DNA of 57,450 nucleotides from an uncultured Prevotella sp. (lineage in GTDB: Bacteria > Bacteroidota > Bacteroidia > Bacteroidales > Bacteroidaceae), in assembly GCA_900319715.1 (NCBI GenBank), contig ONPM01000001.1, forward strand, positions 1-57,450, read 5' to 3'. Positions 48,930-56,568 of the stretch are shown in pieces. Each line of letters starts with the position of its first letter. Position 1 is the stretch's first letter. Under the pieces are notes generated by a model. That model worked only from the letters and a program-made list of their open reading frames with translations. It searched no databases and was not told the origin of the DNA. The position numbers and the translations under genes were made by a program.

Positions 48930-49682
48930 ATGACACTTACCTACATCTTCCATAGCGGCTTTGTGCTGGATACGGAGCAGTCTATCCTGGTCTTCGACTA
49001 CTGGCTGGATCCAAGCGGCGTGATAGGAGGTGTACTAAAGAAGGACAAGCCCCTATACGTATTCTCCAGCCATTTCCATGAAGACCATTTTACGAAAGAG
49101 ATCTTCGAGTGGAGGAAGCGGAAATCCGATATCACATACATACTCAGCAAGGATATTCTCAGACATAGACGGGCCAACAAGGAAGATGCAAACGTATGGC
49201 TGGCCAAAGGAGCCTCTTGGTCTGACGGCACTTTGTCCGTTTGGGCCTTAGGCAGCACAGACAGCGGCGTTTCGTGGATTGTTGAGACTGAGGGCAAACG
49301 TATCTTCCATGCCGGAGACTTGAACAACTGGTATGCGAGGTTCCTGCCCGAAGCCGTGCCAGGAGAGACCGTCTATAGCGAGGAGTTTGAAGAGGAGATT
49401 GACCCGATAGCCCACGAAAAGCAATACTTGGGCGAGCTGAAGGATATACGTAAGGTGGCTGACAGCTTTGACCTTGTCATGTTTCCGATAGACGGGCGCA
49501 TTGGCAACGGCTACACCCTTGGTGGCAGACAGTTCATCGAGCGCTTCAAGGTCGGCATGTTCGTCCCTATGCATTTCGTGGCCAGCGGCTTTGAGTCCGC
49601 TTGGCGAATGAAGGAATTTACGGATGAAAAAGGCATTCCATTTTGGGAGATAACCAAGGAAGGAGAAACGATAGAATTATGA
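48930..49682 (+). CDS. MBL-fold metallo-hydrolase
   Basis: 250 residues. The zinc motif is SSHFHEDH, with further ligands in RIFHAGDLNNWY and a C-terminal FVPMHF. The family hydrolyses diverse esters, lactones or phosphodiesters. It is followed by a second, distinct MBL protein, with stop and start overlapping (ATGA). Confidence 0.9.
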   Translation: MTLTYIFHSGFVLDTEQSILVFDYWLDPSGVIGGVLKKDKPLYVFSSHFHEDHFTKEIFEWRKRKSDITYILSKDILRHRRANKEDANVWLAKGASWSDGTLSVWALGSTDSGVSWIVETEGKRIFHAGDLNNWYARFLPEAVPGETVYSEEFEEEIDPIAHEKQYLGELKDIRKVADSFDLVMFPIDGRIGNGYTLGGRQFIERFKVGMFVPMHFVASGFESAWRMKEFTDEKGIPFWEITKEGETIEL

Positions 49683-50479
49683 AGTGGACTGTATTATCAG
49701 ATAATCGAAGCAGCGATAGCCGTCTATCCACAGAGCATGGACTGTCAATCTTCCTGCAAACAGAGCGGCACAAGATCCTCCTTGATACAGGAGCGAGTGA
49801 CGTGTTTATACGAAACGCAGAAAAGTTGGACTTAGATCTCAACGATGTTGACTATGTTTTCATTTCTCATGGGCATAGCGATCATGCAGGCGGCCTGCGA
49901 TATTTCTTGGAGCATAATCAAAAAGCCCAGATTATTGTCTCGCCCGATGCCATGAGTGGTCAGTTCTTTTCCAAGCGGGGGAATCTACATAGCATTACTA
50001 GTGAATGGCCGGAAATAGACAATGACAGACTAATTTTGATAGACCATACTTGCGAAGTGGCTGAAGGTCTCCATATGATTGCCCATATTTCTCAGATTCA
50101 TCCGATGCCCAAGGGGAATCAGAACCTCTATGTACAGAATACTAATGGATGTTATATCCACGACGATTTCCGCCATGAAATTGCTCTGTATGTCGATGGA
50201 CTGTTATTTACTGGCTGTGCTCATAGCGGACTGGAGAACATTCTGGCTGCTTGCCCTTGGCCAATTCATACCGTTGTTGGTGGTTTCCATCTGCTTGACG
50301 GTCTGGAATCGAAAGAAGAACAGGCGGCTTTGGCTCAACGGTTGAAAGCTAATTATCCTGAAACACGATTCTACACCAGCCATTGCACAGGTGATAATGT
50401 GTTTGAGGTGATGAGGGGCGTGATGGGAGAACAACTACAGTCCTTCAGATGTGGTACACATATCATAGGCGGCTCATAA
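49679..50479 (+). CDS. MBL-fold metallo-hydrolase, second type
   Basis: 266 residues from the ATG at 49679. The motif ISHGHSDHAGGL, the His in GCAHSGLENI and HCTG near the end match the subgroup related to the methanopterin-pathway/7,8-dihydropterin-6-methyl phosphate synthase-like MBL proteins. The last 17 nt overlap the convergent thioesterase gene. Substrate unknown. Confidence 0.88.
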   Translation: MKWTVLSDNRSSDSRLSTEHGLSIFLQTERHKILLDTGASDVFIRNAEKLDLDLNDVDYVFISHGHSDHAGGLRYFLEHNQKAQIIVSPDAMSGQFFSKRGNLHSITSEWPEIDNDRLILIDHTCEVAEGLHMIAHISQIHPMPKGNQNLYVQNTNGCYIHDDFRHEIALYVDGLLFTGCAHSGLENILAACPWPIHTVVGGFHLLDGLESKEEQAALAQRLKANYPETRFYTSHCTGDNVFEVMRGVMGEQLQSFRCGTHIIGGS

Positions 50480-50834
50480 ACTTTTCCTTATCCACGACAT
50501 ATCGGATATGAATACCACCGCCAATCAAATCTTCGCCACAAAAAGCTGTCACATGGAACGTTATCTGCTTTCCATCGACCTTAATCACTTCAGCAACAGC
50601 TCTCACAGTATCGCCAACCTTGGTAGGTCGGAGATGTGACGATTCAATATGACCACCCACGGTTGTACAACCATCTGGCAGTTCATCAGCTACGGCAAGC
50701 ATGGCCGCATTTTCCATCAAAGCTGTCATTGCAGGCGTTGAAAGGACTGGCAAATCACCAGATCCCATTTGGATTGCGGTAACGGCATCACTTACCTTCA
50801 ATTCACTTGTATGCCTCAGTCCAACTTCCAGCAT
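50463..50834 (-). CDS. Hot-dog-fold thioesterase (fluoroacetyl-CoA thioesterase-like)
   Basis: 123 residues. LSTPAMTALMENAAMLAVAD, TVGGHIESSHLRPTKVGDTV and VTAFCGEDLIGGGIHIRYVV are the typical single hot-dog domain with the catalytic Thr/Glu/His region. It probably hydrolyses a small acyl-CoA. It follows the small Cys-containing gene by 3 nt. Confidence 0.85.
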   Translation of the reverse strand: MLEVGLRHTSELKVSDAVTAIQMGSGDLPVLSTPAMTALMENAAMLAVADELPDGCTTVGGHIESSHLRPTKVGDTVRAVAEVIKVDGKQITFHVTAFCGEDLIGGGIHIRYVVDKEKFMSRL

Positions 50835-50837
50835 CGC

Positions 50838-51020
50838 TTAATACTTTTTGAAATTATACTTGTTTCTAATCTCTGTCTTTTCATTTTCACTTAAACTAGT
50901 GAAGTACCCTTTCCAGCCTGGGCAGAAGTTGATGTGCCAACGCCAGAACTTACCTAATAATGAATTGGGCTTTTTGTCATAATGTGCCCGGAGCTTACAT
51001 TTCTCACAATTCTCTGCCAT
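50838..51020 (-). CDS. Small conserved-looking protein with Cys residues
   Basis: 60 residues from the ATG at 51020 (MAENCEKCKLRAHYDKKPNS), then LLGKFWRWHINFCPGWKGYF and a basic Asn/Tyr end. The extended frame upstream runs through the promoter. CxxC plus a later Cys suggest metal binding or redox. I recall close relatives across Bacteroidales; function unknown. Confidence 0.75.
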   Translation of the reverse strand: MAENCEKCKLRAHYDKKPNSLLGKFWRWHINFCPGWKGYFTSLSENEKTEIRNKYNFKKY

Positions 51021-51050
51021 AATCCGTTGAAAGTATTGTATAGTTGGATG

Positions 51051-51058
51051 CAAAGATA
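51051..51058 (-). promoter_or_regulatory. -7 promoter element TATCTTTG
   Basis: A perfect TAnnTTTG, 30 nt before the ATG at 51020. Confidence 0.6.
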
Positions 51059-51089
51059 CAAATAATATAATAAATGGCAAAGAATAACC

Positions 51090-51227
51090 CCCAAAAACAA
51101 AGGCTCAAACATGCATCTGCATACTCAAGCCTTATATTGTAAGGGGATGTCCCAATTTTAGTAGACCATTTCTGGCGACCTTTACACCCTCATTCTTACG
51201 AAATGAAGCATCCCCTCGTAATGATTC
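51090..51227 (-). ncRNA. Candidate small RNA of about 135 nt with its own promoter and terminator
   Basis: On the minus strand a promoter (TAATTTTG, 51233-51240) is followed by: an AGGGGATG arm (51216-51209) that pairs with CATCCCCT (51149-51142), enclosing a CTTCATT/AATGAGG hairpin and a GCCA-GAAA-TGGT hairpin with a GNRA tetraloop (51176-51165); then a terminator stem of 16 bp (51133-51118 with 51115-51100) and a T-rich tail. The terminator stem uses four G-U pairs that exist only in minus-strand RNA, which fixes the strand. No ORF fits. It does not show the signatures of tmRNA, SRP RNA or RNase P. Confidence 0.6.
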
Positions 51228-51232
51228 TGCTG

Positions 51233-51240
51233 CAAAATTA
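51233..51240 (-). promoter_or_regulatory. -7 promoter element TAATTTTG for the minus-strand small RNA
   Basis: Matches TAnnTTTG; the -33 box is weak. Confidence 0.5.
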
Positions 51241-51325
51241 CGCATTTTTAGTTAGAAAACCGTTTTTTCTTGTAGAAAATCATTGTAATTTATGTTAAAA
51301 TGCTTGTTTATTCAAATAATAGTTG

Positions 51326-51333
51326 TATATTTG
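51326..51333 (+). promoter_or_regulatory. -7 promoter element TATATTTG for the plus-strand small RNA
   Basis: Matches TAnnTTTG, with TTGTTTA about 20 nt upstream as a -33-like box. Confidence 0.55.
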
Positions 51334-51338
51334 CAACG

Positions 51339-51400
51339 TGTTTTTCATAGTATTAGATTTAAGGTTAACAGGGGCGCAGCGGCGCCCCATTTTTGTTTTA
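51339..51400 (+). ncRNA. Candidate short RNA of about 62 nt ending in an intrinsic terminator
   Basis: From the promoter at 51326 the transcript would contain CATAGTATTAGATTTAAGGT then TAACA, and end at a 7-bp GC stem (GGGGCGC 51371-51377 / GCGCCCC 51382-51388) followed by ATTTTTGTTTT. The core resembles short terminator-linked transcripts I recall in other Bacteroidales. It has no ORF. Confidence 0.55.
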
Positions 51401-51421
51401 TACACCCCAAATATGTGATAT

Positions 51422-51571
51422 TCAATCGTTTATATATGATTTCGTGGACATATCATAATATAGTGCCTCCAGTTCCTGAAGGGTCAGTTTCTCCACGGAA
51501 TGCTCGATGATACGTATCAGCTCTTCACGCCGATAATCATCAGATTGGGTAAATTTGTTCATATATGCCAT
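51422..51571 (-). CDS. 49-residue acidic protein, unknown function
   Basis: Reads MAYMNKFTQSDDYRREELIR, IIEHSVEKLTLQELEALYYD, MSTKSYIND. It is helical, with no signal peptide, 5 nt after the TauE gene stop on the same strand. Codon use and the conserved-looking LxxLEALYYDM pattern argue for a real gene. It is too short for most gene finders. Confidence 0.6.
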   Translation of the reverse strand: MAYMNKFTQSDDYRREELIRIIEHSVEKLTLQELEALYYDMSTKSYIND

Positions 51572-51576
51572 AGTTC

Positions 51577-52305
51577 TTAATTGGTCATTAGTATAATTAC
51601 ACCGCTGATACAGATGTAGGCATAAACGATGTAGCGGAAGATGCGGTTGGGGATATGTTTGAAGACATAGGCACCCAATATTGTGCCGATGATGACACCG
51701 CCAAGGCCATAGAGATAATCAACGGCGACAGTCGTAGTGAAGAAACCGTTATAGGATCTTACGCCAGTCATCATCAAATTGCCAATCAGGAAATAGGTCT
51801 GAGCCATTGCCATATACTGTTCCTTCGTCGGCTCACTCTGGATGAAGTAAAGCACGGCAGGTGGGCCTTGCATACCGAAGAATCCACCCATCAGTCCGCT
51901 CAATGCTCCTGCACCTACCTGCACTTTTTTCGTCGTTGGCAGTTTAATACGAGTACTAAACAGCATGAAATAGATGCTAATTAAGATAAGTGCCACACCA
52001 AGGATGCGTCGCAGAATGTGATCTTCGATACGTGTCAGGGCGAAGATGGCAATGGTCGAGACGATGATAAATGTCAGCAGGATCGGCCAAAGCCGTTGCC
52101 ATGTGACATAGTTCCGCAACCGCCACACGATAGCTGCAGAAGTTGTGATTGCCAGTAGTCCTGAGAGTGTTGTTGCCTCGCCATACGTGGGCATAAGGAA
52201 CGGCAGCATCGTCATGATGAAGATGCCGAAGCCGAAACCCGTGGTGCGCTGGATGAAACTCGCGCCGATGCTCATTAGGAATATGGAAAGGACTATGCTG
52301 CTCAT
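51577..52305 (-). CDS. TauE/SafE family membrane exporter
   Basis: About 242 residues from the ATG at 52305, two nucleotides after the GNAT stop; an upstream ATG (52344) would overlap GNAT. About seven to eight membrane helices, with the N-terminal SIGASFIQRTTGFGFGIFIM and the middle GALSGLMGGFFGMQGPPAVLYFI, both diagnostic for TauE/SafE. The family exports sulfite, sulfoacetate or other organic anions. The substrate is unknown here. Confidence 0.9.
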   Translation of the reverse strand: MSSIVLSIFLMSIGASFIQRTTGFGFGIFIMTMLPFLMPTYGEATTLSGLLAITTSAAIVWRLRNYVTWQRLWPILLTFIIVSTIAIFALTRIEDHILRRILGVALILISIYFMLFSTRIKLPTTKKVQVGAGALSGLMGGFFGMQGPPAVLYFIQSEPTKEQYMAMAQTYFLIGNLMMTGVRSYNGFFTTTVAVDYLYGLGGVIIGTILGAYVFKHIPNRIFRYIVYAYICISGVIILMTN

Positions 52306-52307
52306 TG

Positions 52308-52871
52308 CTATAAAACCAAATGTTTCATGGGATGACCACCCCATTGGTTGTCATTGACGTATTGGAAGCCCACGGAGGTGTACAATGCCTCGCCGACAGG
52401 ATTGGCCTTATCCACTAAGAGTCCGACACAAGGCAGCCCCTGACTATTAGCCCGTTCTTTGGTAGCCAACAGCAGCTTTCGGGCGATTCCCTGACGGCGA
52501 TATTCAGGAAGCACGGCCAAGGAGTCAAGATACAGTTCGCCTGCCTGCGTCTCGTCATCCATACCAGAATGATCCTTGCCGATATGCTCTTTGGCAGCCT
52601 CGATAAAAGCGCGACGAAGTCCATGCAAACGTCCACCATCATAGCTGACAGAGATACCGACAACCTTATCTGCATCCAATGCCACTAGTGTATTCCGATA
52701 GCTGTACTGCGAATCCTCACTTTCCACAAGCATGGTCATCAACCTGCGGAAGTCCTCCAGTCCGTAGCCCTCGCCACAGAAATACAGACAACAGTCATCC
52801 GTCATGGCTGTCATTATCAGGCGGGCTATCTCTGCTGCATGGCTCTTGCTTGCTTCTCGAATCTCAATCAT
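52308..52871 (-). CDS. GNAT-family N-acetyltransferase
   Basis: 187 residues. The acetyl-CoA-binding motif is YLDSLAVLPEYRRQGIARKLL, preceded by strand KVVGISVSYDGG and followed by GLLVDKANPVGEALYTSVGF. The substrate is not readable. It overlaps the upstream small gene by 4 nt and the operon continues to TauE. Confidence 0.93.
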   Translation of the reverse strand: MIEIREASKSHAAEIARLIMTAMTDDCCLYFCGEGYGLEDFRRLMTMLVESEDSQYSYRNTLVALDADKVVGISVSYDGGRLHGLRRAFIEAAKEHIGKDHSGMDDETQAGELYLDSLAVLPEYRRQGIARKLLLATKERANSQGLPCVGLLVDKANPVGEALYTSVGFQYVNDNQWGGHPMKHLVL

Positions 52872-53071
52872 TGTTTATCCCACGTCCAGTATTTCGTTAA
52901 CTCTCCAACTATCTCATCCCAATTCTGCATTGTAAACGTTCCTGGCCCAATCATCATGATGGTCATTTCCAAGTCATCCCAGGGAATCTGTTCGTTCTCT
53001 GGGAAAGCAGTCTGATAGAGATGTTTTATCTGCTCATTGACGTTTGCTGCTGTTATCGGATTCTGTGTCAT
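52868..53071 (-). CDS. Small protein overlapping the umuC end, unknown function
   Basis: 67 residues from the ATG at 53071 (MTQNPITAANVNEQIKHLYQ), overlapping the umuC end by 38 nt; an alternative ATG lies at 53092. It continues TAFPENEQIPWDDLEMTIMM and ends LTKYWTWDKQ. The AFPENEQIPWDDL stretch resembles the start of GNAT proteins. It may be a divergent or truncated relative, or a regulator of its neighbour. Confidence 0.6.
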   Translation of the reverse strand: MTQNPITAANVNEQIKHLYQTAFPENEQIPWDDLEMTIMMIGPGTFTMQNWDEIVGELTKYWTWDKQ

Positions 53072-54383
53072 CTTTCTTTTTGGCGTTTGCATTCAATTTC
53101 ATAATCTCGCCCCAACGCGTGGTTGGATTTGGACTCTTGAAATCATGCTTGATGGCATTGGCAAAGACATCAGCCTTACCTTTTCCATCCTTTTTAGTGT
53201 ATTGCTGGGAACCGAGAACGATGGTCTCGCTTCCATGCAGTCGGTTAATCCTGTCTACCACCTCGTCGAGACGCTTCATCTTCTGGAACTGTTCAGCGTT
53301 GATGTCGAAGAGGTCCTGCTGAATCGGAGAGTCGGCACCGATGCCCATGACAATGACTCCGGCCTTCTTGTACTGGTAGCCCTCACGATAAATCTTCTTC
53401 AGCACTTCGTTGGCCGTCTGGATGATGGTGATGGTGGAGCTGGTCGGAGTAATGAGCCGCTGCTCCAGAAAGTTCCAATACTGTGGCAGGTCTTCACGAA
53501 AAGCATTTGTATTCAGGAAAACACCAACGATCGAGGCCACCGTGTTCTGCATTCTCAGCTTCTCAGCGCAACGGGCTGCATAGTTCGAGACATGGGTACG
53601 CAGCGTTTCTATATCACCTATCATACCATTGAACGAGCGGCTGGTGCAGATGGATTTCTTCTTCGCCAGTTCCTCATTCGGTACCACATCCTCACCGTTG
53701 AGTTCCTGCCAGGTGCGGACGATGTTGATGTTATTGAATGTCAGCCGTACCCAGTCCTTATGGTGCTGGGCAAAGTCGTAGGCAGTATTTACGCCAAGGG
53801 CTTGTAATTTGGCAGAATAACGTCTGCCGATGCCCCAGACATCATCTATAGGGTAAAGTTTCAGGGCCTTGATACGTTTCTCATCCGAGTCTATCATGCA
53901 GCAATGCCTGTAGCCCTGATATTTCTTCGCAAAGTGCGATGCCATCTTCGCCAGCGTCTTGTTCGGAGCCAGGCCGATACTGACAGGAATACCCACATAT
54001 TGCTTAATCTTCTTATGCAGTTCCTCTCCCCATTGCTTCAGATTAAAGTTCTCCATCCCGTCGAGATAGACGAAGCACTCGTCAATGGAATAGCGGAAAT
54101 ATGCCGGAGCCTCCTGCCTGATGATACTCACCACCCTACCCGTCAATTCCCCATAAAGTTCATAGTTCGATGAAAAGACTGCGATCTTCTGATTGGGAAA
54201 TTGCTCCGCTAACTGGAAATACGGAGTACCGGCCTTGATACCCATCGCCTTGGCCTCATTACTGCGGGCTACCACGCAACCGTCATTATTGCTCAGAACC
54301 ACAACCGGCTTTCCGTTCAGATCAGGACGGAAAACACGCTCGCAGCTCACGTAGCAGTTATCACAGTCGATGATGCCGTACAT
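53034..54383 (-). CDS. umuC: Y-family DNA polymerase V catalytic subunit UmuC-like
   Basis: 449 residues. The Y-family active site begins MYGIIDCDNCYVSCERVFRP and includes FRYSIDECFVYLDG (catalytic Asp-Glu). The thumb and little-finger regions follow, with TSRSFNGMIGDIETLRTHVS. It performs error-prone lesion bypass with UmuD'. It follows the alpha-CTD-like gene by 2 nt in an operon headed by umuD. Confidence 0.95.
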   Translation of the reverse strand: MYGIIDCDNCYVSCERVFRPDLNGKPVVVLSNNDGCVVARSNEAKAMGIKAGTPYFQLAEQFPNQKIAVFSSNYELYGELTGRVVSIIRQEAPAYFRYSIDECFVYLDGMENFNLKQWGEELHKKIKQYVGIPVSIGLAPNKTLAKMASHFAKKYQGYRHCCMIDSDEKRIKALKLYPIDDVWGIGRRYSAKLQALGVNTAYDFAQHHKDWVRLTFNNINIVRTWQELNGEDVVPNEELAKKKSICTSRSFNGMIGDIETLRTHVSNYAARCAEKLRMQNTVASIVGVFLNTNAFREDLPQYWNFLEQRLITPTSSTITIIQTANEVLKKIYREGYQYKKAGVIVMGIGADSPIQQDLFDINAEQFQKMKRLDEVVDRINRLHGSETIVLGSQQYTKKDGKGKADVFANAIKHDFKSPNPTTRWGEIMKLNANAKKKDDTESDNSSKRQ

Positions 54384-54385
54384 AT

Positions 54386-54991
54386 TTATTCTAAAGTGAA
54401 GTACGACTTCGACTGTTCATCATATCTGATATGCATCCCAAAATGTAAGTTATGAGAAATAAGGCATTCTTCCATTTCTCTGATAGCGCCTTTTCCCATG
54501 TTTCGATATTTGAGAAAGTCTTTCTCTTCGTATTCAACCATATGATAAACATGATAGAAATCAGCTGCTTTCAACACGTTTTTAATTCTGTTTGGTAAAT
54601 TCAAGTCATTCACACGAGTGGCTAAGAACGAGACAGCTTCATCGTTTATCGCTATTTCTTTCATATCAGGATTATTAACCCAGAATTCTAAATACCTATA
54701 CTCGTTTAATACCACGTGGGAATATAATGGATCCCTCCTTTCCTCAAAAGACAACAATTCATTGGAATACAACGATACGGCATCACGCATAAAGTCGACT
54801 TCATTAAGCACAATTTTTTTTGAGCTGATGTTTTCGACCGCTCTCTGTCTGGATTTATTAAACGTGTTACTGCTATGCAGAACGCCAAGATTTGATAACA
54901 GTTTCATCCTTAGCTGAAACGAAAGCTGATGCAGTTCCTTTGTTTGAGCCTTAATCTTTTCAAAACTGATTGTCTCTTTTCTCGTCTTCAT
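54386..54991 (-). CDS. Protein with an RNA-polymerase alpha-CTD-like domain, encoded between umuD and umuC
   Basis: 201 residues. The N-terminal part (1-120) is helical and basic (MKTRKETISFEKIKAQTKEL). Residues about 126-190 align by eye with the C-terminal domain of RNA polymerase alpha: VNDLNLPNRIKNVLKAADF, then HVYHMV and LKYRNMGKGAIREMEECLIS, then LHFGM. The DNA-contacting Arg265, Asn268 and Gly296 positions of E. coli alpha are kept (R, N, G); Lys298 and Ser299 are G and A. This is a helix-hairpin-helix that binds DNA minor groove or a partner protein. It is not the alpha subunit itself, which is much larger and lies in the ribosomal-protein cluster. A role in recruiting polymerase V or regulating the operon is inference. 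Confidence 0.75.
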   Translation of the reverse strand: MKTRKETISFEKIKAQTKELHQLSFQLRMKLLSNLGVLHSSNTFNKSRQRAVENISSKKIVLNEVDFMRDAVSLYSNELLSFEERRDPLYSHVVLNEYRYLEFWVNNPDMKEIAINDEAVSFLATRVNDLNLPNRIKNVLKAADFYHVYHMVEYEEKDFLKYRNMGKGAIREMEECLISHNLHFGMHIRYDEQSKSYFTLE

Positions 54992-55010
54992 ATTGCCGTA
55001 ATATTTCTTA

Positions 55011-55451
55011 TCAAACTTTCTCGATAGTCCTAATCACGTGAATCACCACACCCCATACCTCGAAATACTCAGGCGTATCAATCTTGAATACCGGGTATTC
55101 GTCATTGGCAGGGCGCAGCTCGATATAGCCGTCTTTCCTATGGGTCAGATCCAGGTACTTCATCGTGAAGCCTTCGCCTCCCCACCAAGCCACAACGATA
55201 GAGCCGTCATGTGGCTGAACAGCCCTGTCTATGATGACGCGGTCACCGTCCAAGATGCCAGCATCCTTCATCGAATCACCCTGAACATCGCCATAGAACG
55301 AAGCCTCGGGATGCTTAATATAGTCACGATTAAAGTCCAGCGTCTCGTGCGCATAATCCACCGTAATATCCGGAAATCCCGCAGCGACCTCCGCATGTTC
55401 CAGCTCCAAACTACTGTCAAACACACCTTTAATGATCTTGATGTTGCCCAT
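55011..55451 (-). CDS. umuD: UmuD-like LexA-family (S24) self-cleaving protein
   Basis: 146 residues. AAGFPDI carries the Ala-Gly autocleavage site, VQGDSMKDAGI the catalytic Ser, and FTMKYL the catalytic Lys. RecA-stimulated self-cleavage would yield UmuD' for translesion synthesis with UmuC. It heads an operon and has its own promoter 28 nt upstream. Confidence 0.95.
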   Translation of the reverse strand: MGNIKIIKGVFDSSLELEHAEVAAGFPDITVDYAHETLDFNRDYIKHPEASFYGDVQGDSMKDAGILDGDRVIIDRAVQPHDGSIVVAWWGGEGFTMKYLDLTHRKDGYIELRPANDEYPVFKIDTPEYFEVWGVVIHVIRTIEKV

Positions 55452-55479
55452 AAATACTAATAATTATCAAATTCAGGCA

Positions 55480-55487
55480 CAAATTTA
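55480..55487 (-). promoter_or_regulatory. -7 promoter element TAAATTTG for the umuD operon
   Basis: Matches TAnnTTTG. An imperfect TAATTATTAGTATTTA stretch between it and the ATG might be a repressor site, but the Bacteroidetes LexA box is not established enough for me to call it. Confidence 0.5.
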
Positions 55488-55519
55488 CACATAATTCTCG
55501 AAATCTCAGTGAAAAGTAC

Positions 55520-55527
55520 TATATTTG
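55520..55527 (+). promoter_or_regulatory. -7 promoter element TATATTTG
   Basis: Matches TAnnTTTG, 30 nt before the ATG at 55558, divergent from the umuD promoter. Confidence 0.55.
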
Positions 55528-55557
55528 CAAGAAATTTTAAGAATAGAAGTAGCAATA

Positions 55558-56535
55558 ATGAAGACAAAAGGCGTGATATTATTGGTAGCATTCATTTCAG
55601 CCGTAGTCGGCATCATAGGCTGCCAGACAAAGCAAACCCAAAATGAACCGATTCCTGCAGAGCCTGACTATCAGGACTCTACGCAATGGTATGTCAACAA
55701 CCGCCAGGGCGTAGCAGATATTTTCTACATCATATCCACCGAAACGGGCGACTACGTATTGCCCAACGGCGAGACTTGTCACTATGCGGACACCTATGCC
55801 GACAGTCTGCGTATACCGCTCTATGGTGAGATGCTGGGCGTAGATACGTTGTTGAGCGGAAGGCTGAACTATTATTCGCCCTATTATCGGCAATGTTCCC
55901 TTCAGAGCTTTGAGAGCGACAGTCTGAAATCAGCTCGTTTTCCGTTAGCGTTGGGTGATGTGCGCAGAGCCTTCTCCCACTATCTGAAGAACATGAACGG
56001 TGGTCGCCCATTCATATTGGCAGGATTCAGTCAGGGCGCACATATCATGATGGAACTGTTGAAGGAGATTGACGATGATACGTTCTCTCGTATGGTTGCA
56101 GCCTATGCCATCGGCATTGCCATAAACGATTCAGACCGCCATATCGTAGCTGCCAAGAGTGCTGACGATACGGGAGTAACTATCTGCTACAATTCAGCGC
56201 GTGACACTAGTTGCACCATGCGGGGCTGGACGAAAAGTCGCATGGCAATTAATCCCGTAAACTGGCGTACGGACGATATACCTGCCACACTGGTCACAGA
56301 GCCGTCGCCGCTGCTGCCCGTTGCAGAGCAGAAGAAAGACACCATGACCGTTCACATTGACAAGCCATCAGGCTTACTGATAGTCGAAGGTTATACTGCC
56401 CAGGATTACTTGTTGCCCCTAATAGGTGTGGAGGGCAATTACCACACCCGGGAAATATGGCTCTACCGTGATCAGCTGCGCGAAAACATGGCATTAAGGG
56501 CAGATAGATGGATACAAACCCGAACTATCAATTAA
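55558..56535 (+). CDS. DUF3089 alpha/beta-hydrolase-like lipoprotein
   Basis: 325 residues from the ATG at 55558. The signal peptide ends in the lipobox VGIIGC, then QTKQTQNEP. DUF3089 features: ADIFYIISTETGDYV near the N-terminus, LGDVRRAFSHYLKNMNGGRP and the nucleophile elbow ILAGFSQGAHIM. It is likely a periplasmic or outer-membrane esterase or peptidase. It is divergent from the umuD operon. Confidence 0.88.
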   Translation: MKTKGVILLVAFISAVVGIIGCQTKQTQNEPIPAEPDYQDSTQWYVNNRQGVADIFYIISTETGDYVLPNGETCHYADTYADSLRIPLYGEMLGVDTLLSGRLNYYSPYYRQCSLQSFESDSLKSARFPLALGDVRRAFSHYLKNMNGGRPFILAGFSQGAHIMMELLKEIDDDTFSRMVAAYAIGIAINDSDRHIVAAKSADDTGVTICYNSARDTSCTMRGWTKSRMAINPVNWRTDDIPATLVTEPSPLLPVAEQKKDTMTVHIDKPSGLLIVEGYTAQDYLLPLIGVEGNYHTREIWLYRDQLRENMALRADRWIQTRTIN

Positions 56536-56568
56536 TGTGATTGTTAATGTCAGTTGAATCTACACGAT

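Noticed and set aside
51292-51510. 72-codon plus-strand frame
   Set aside because: It crosses a promoter, a terminator hairpin and the opposite-strand 49-residue gene; the small-RNA reading fits better.
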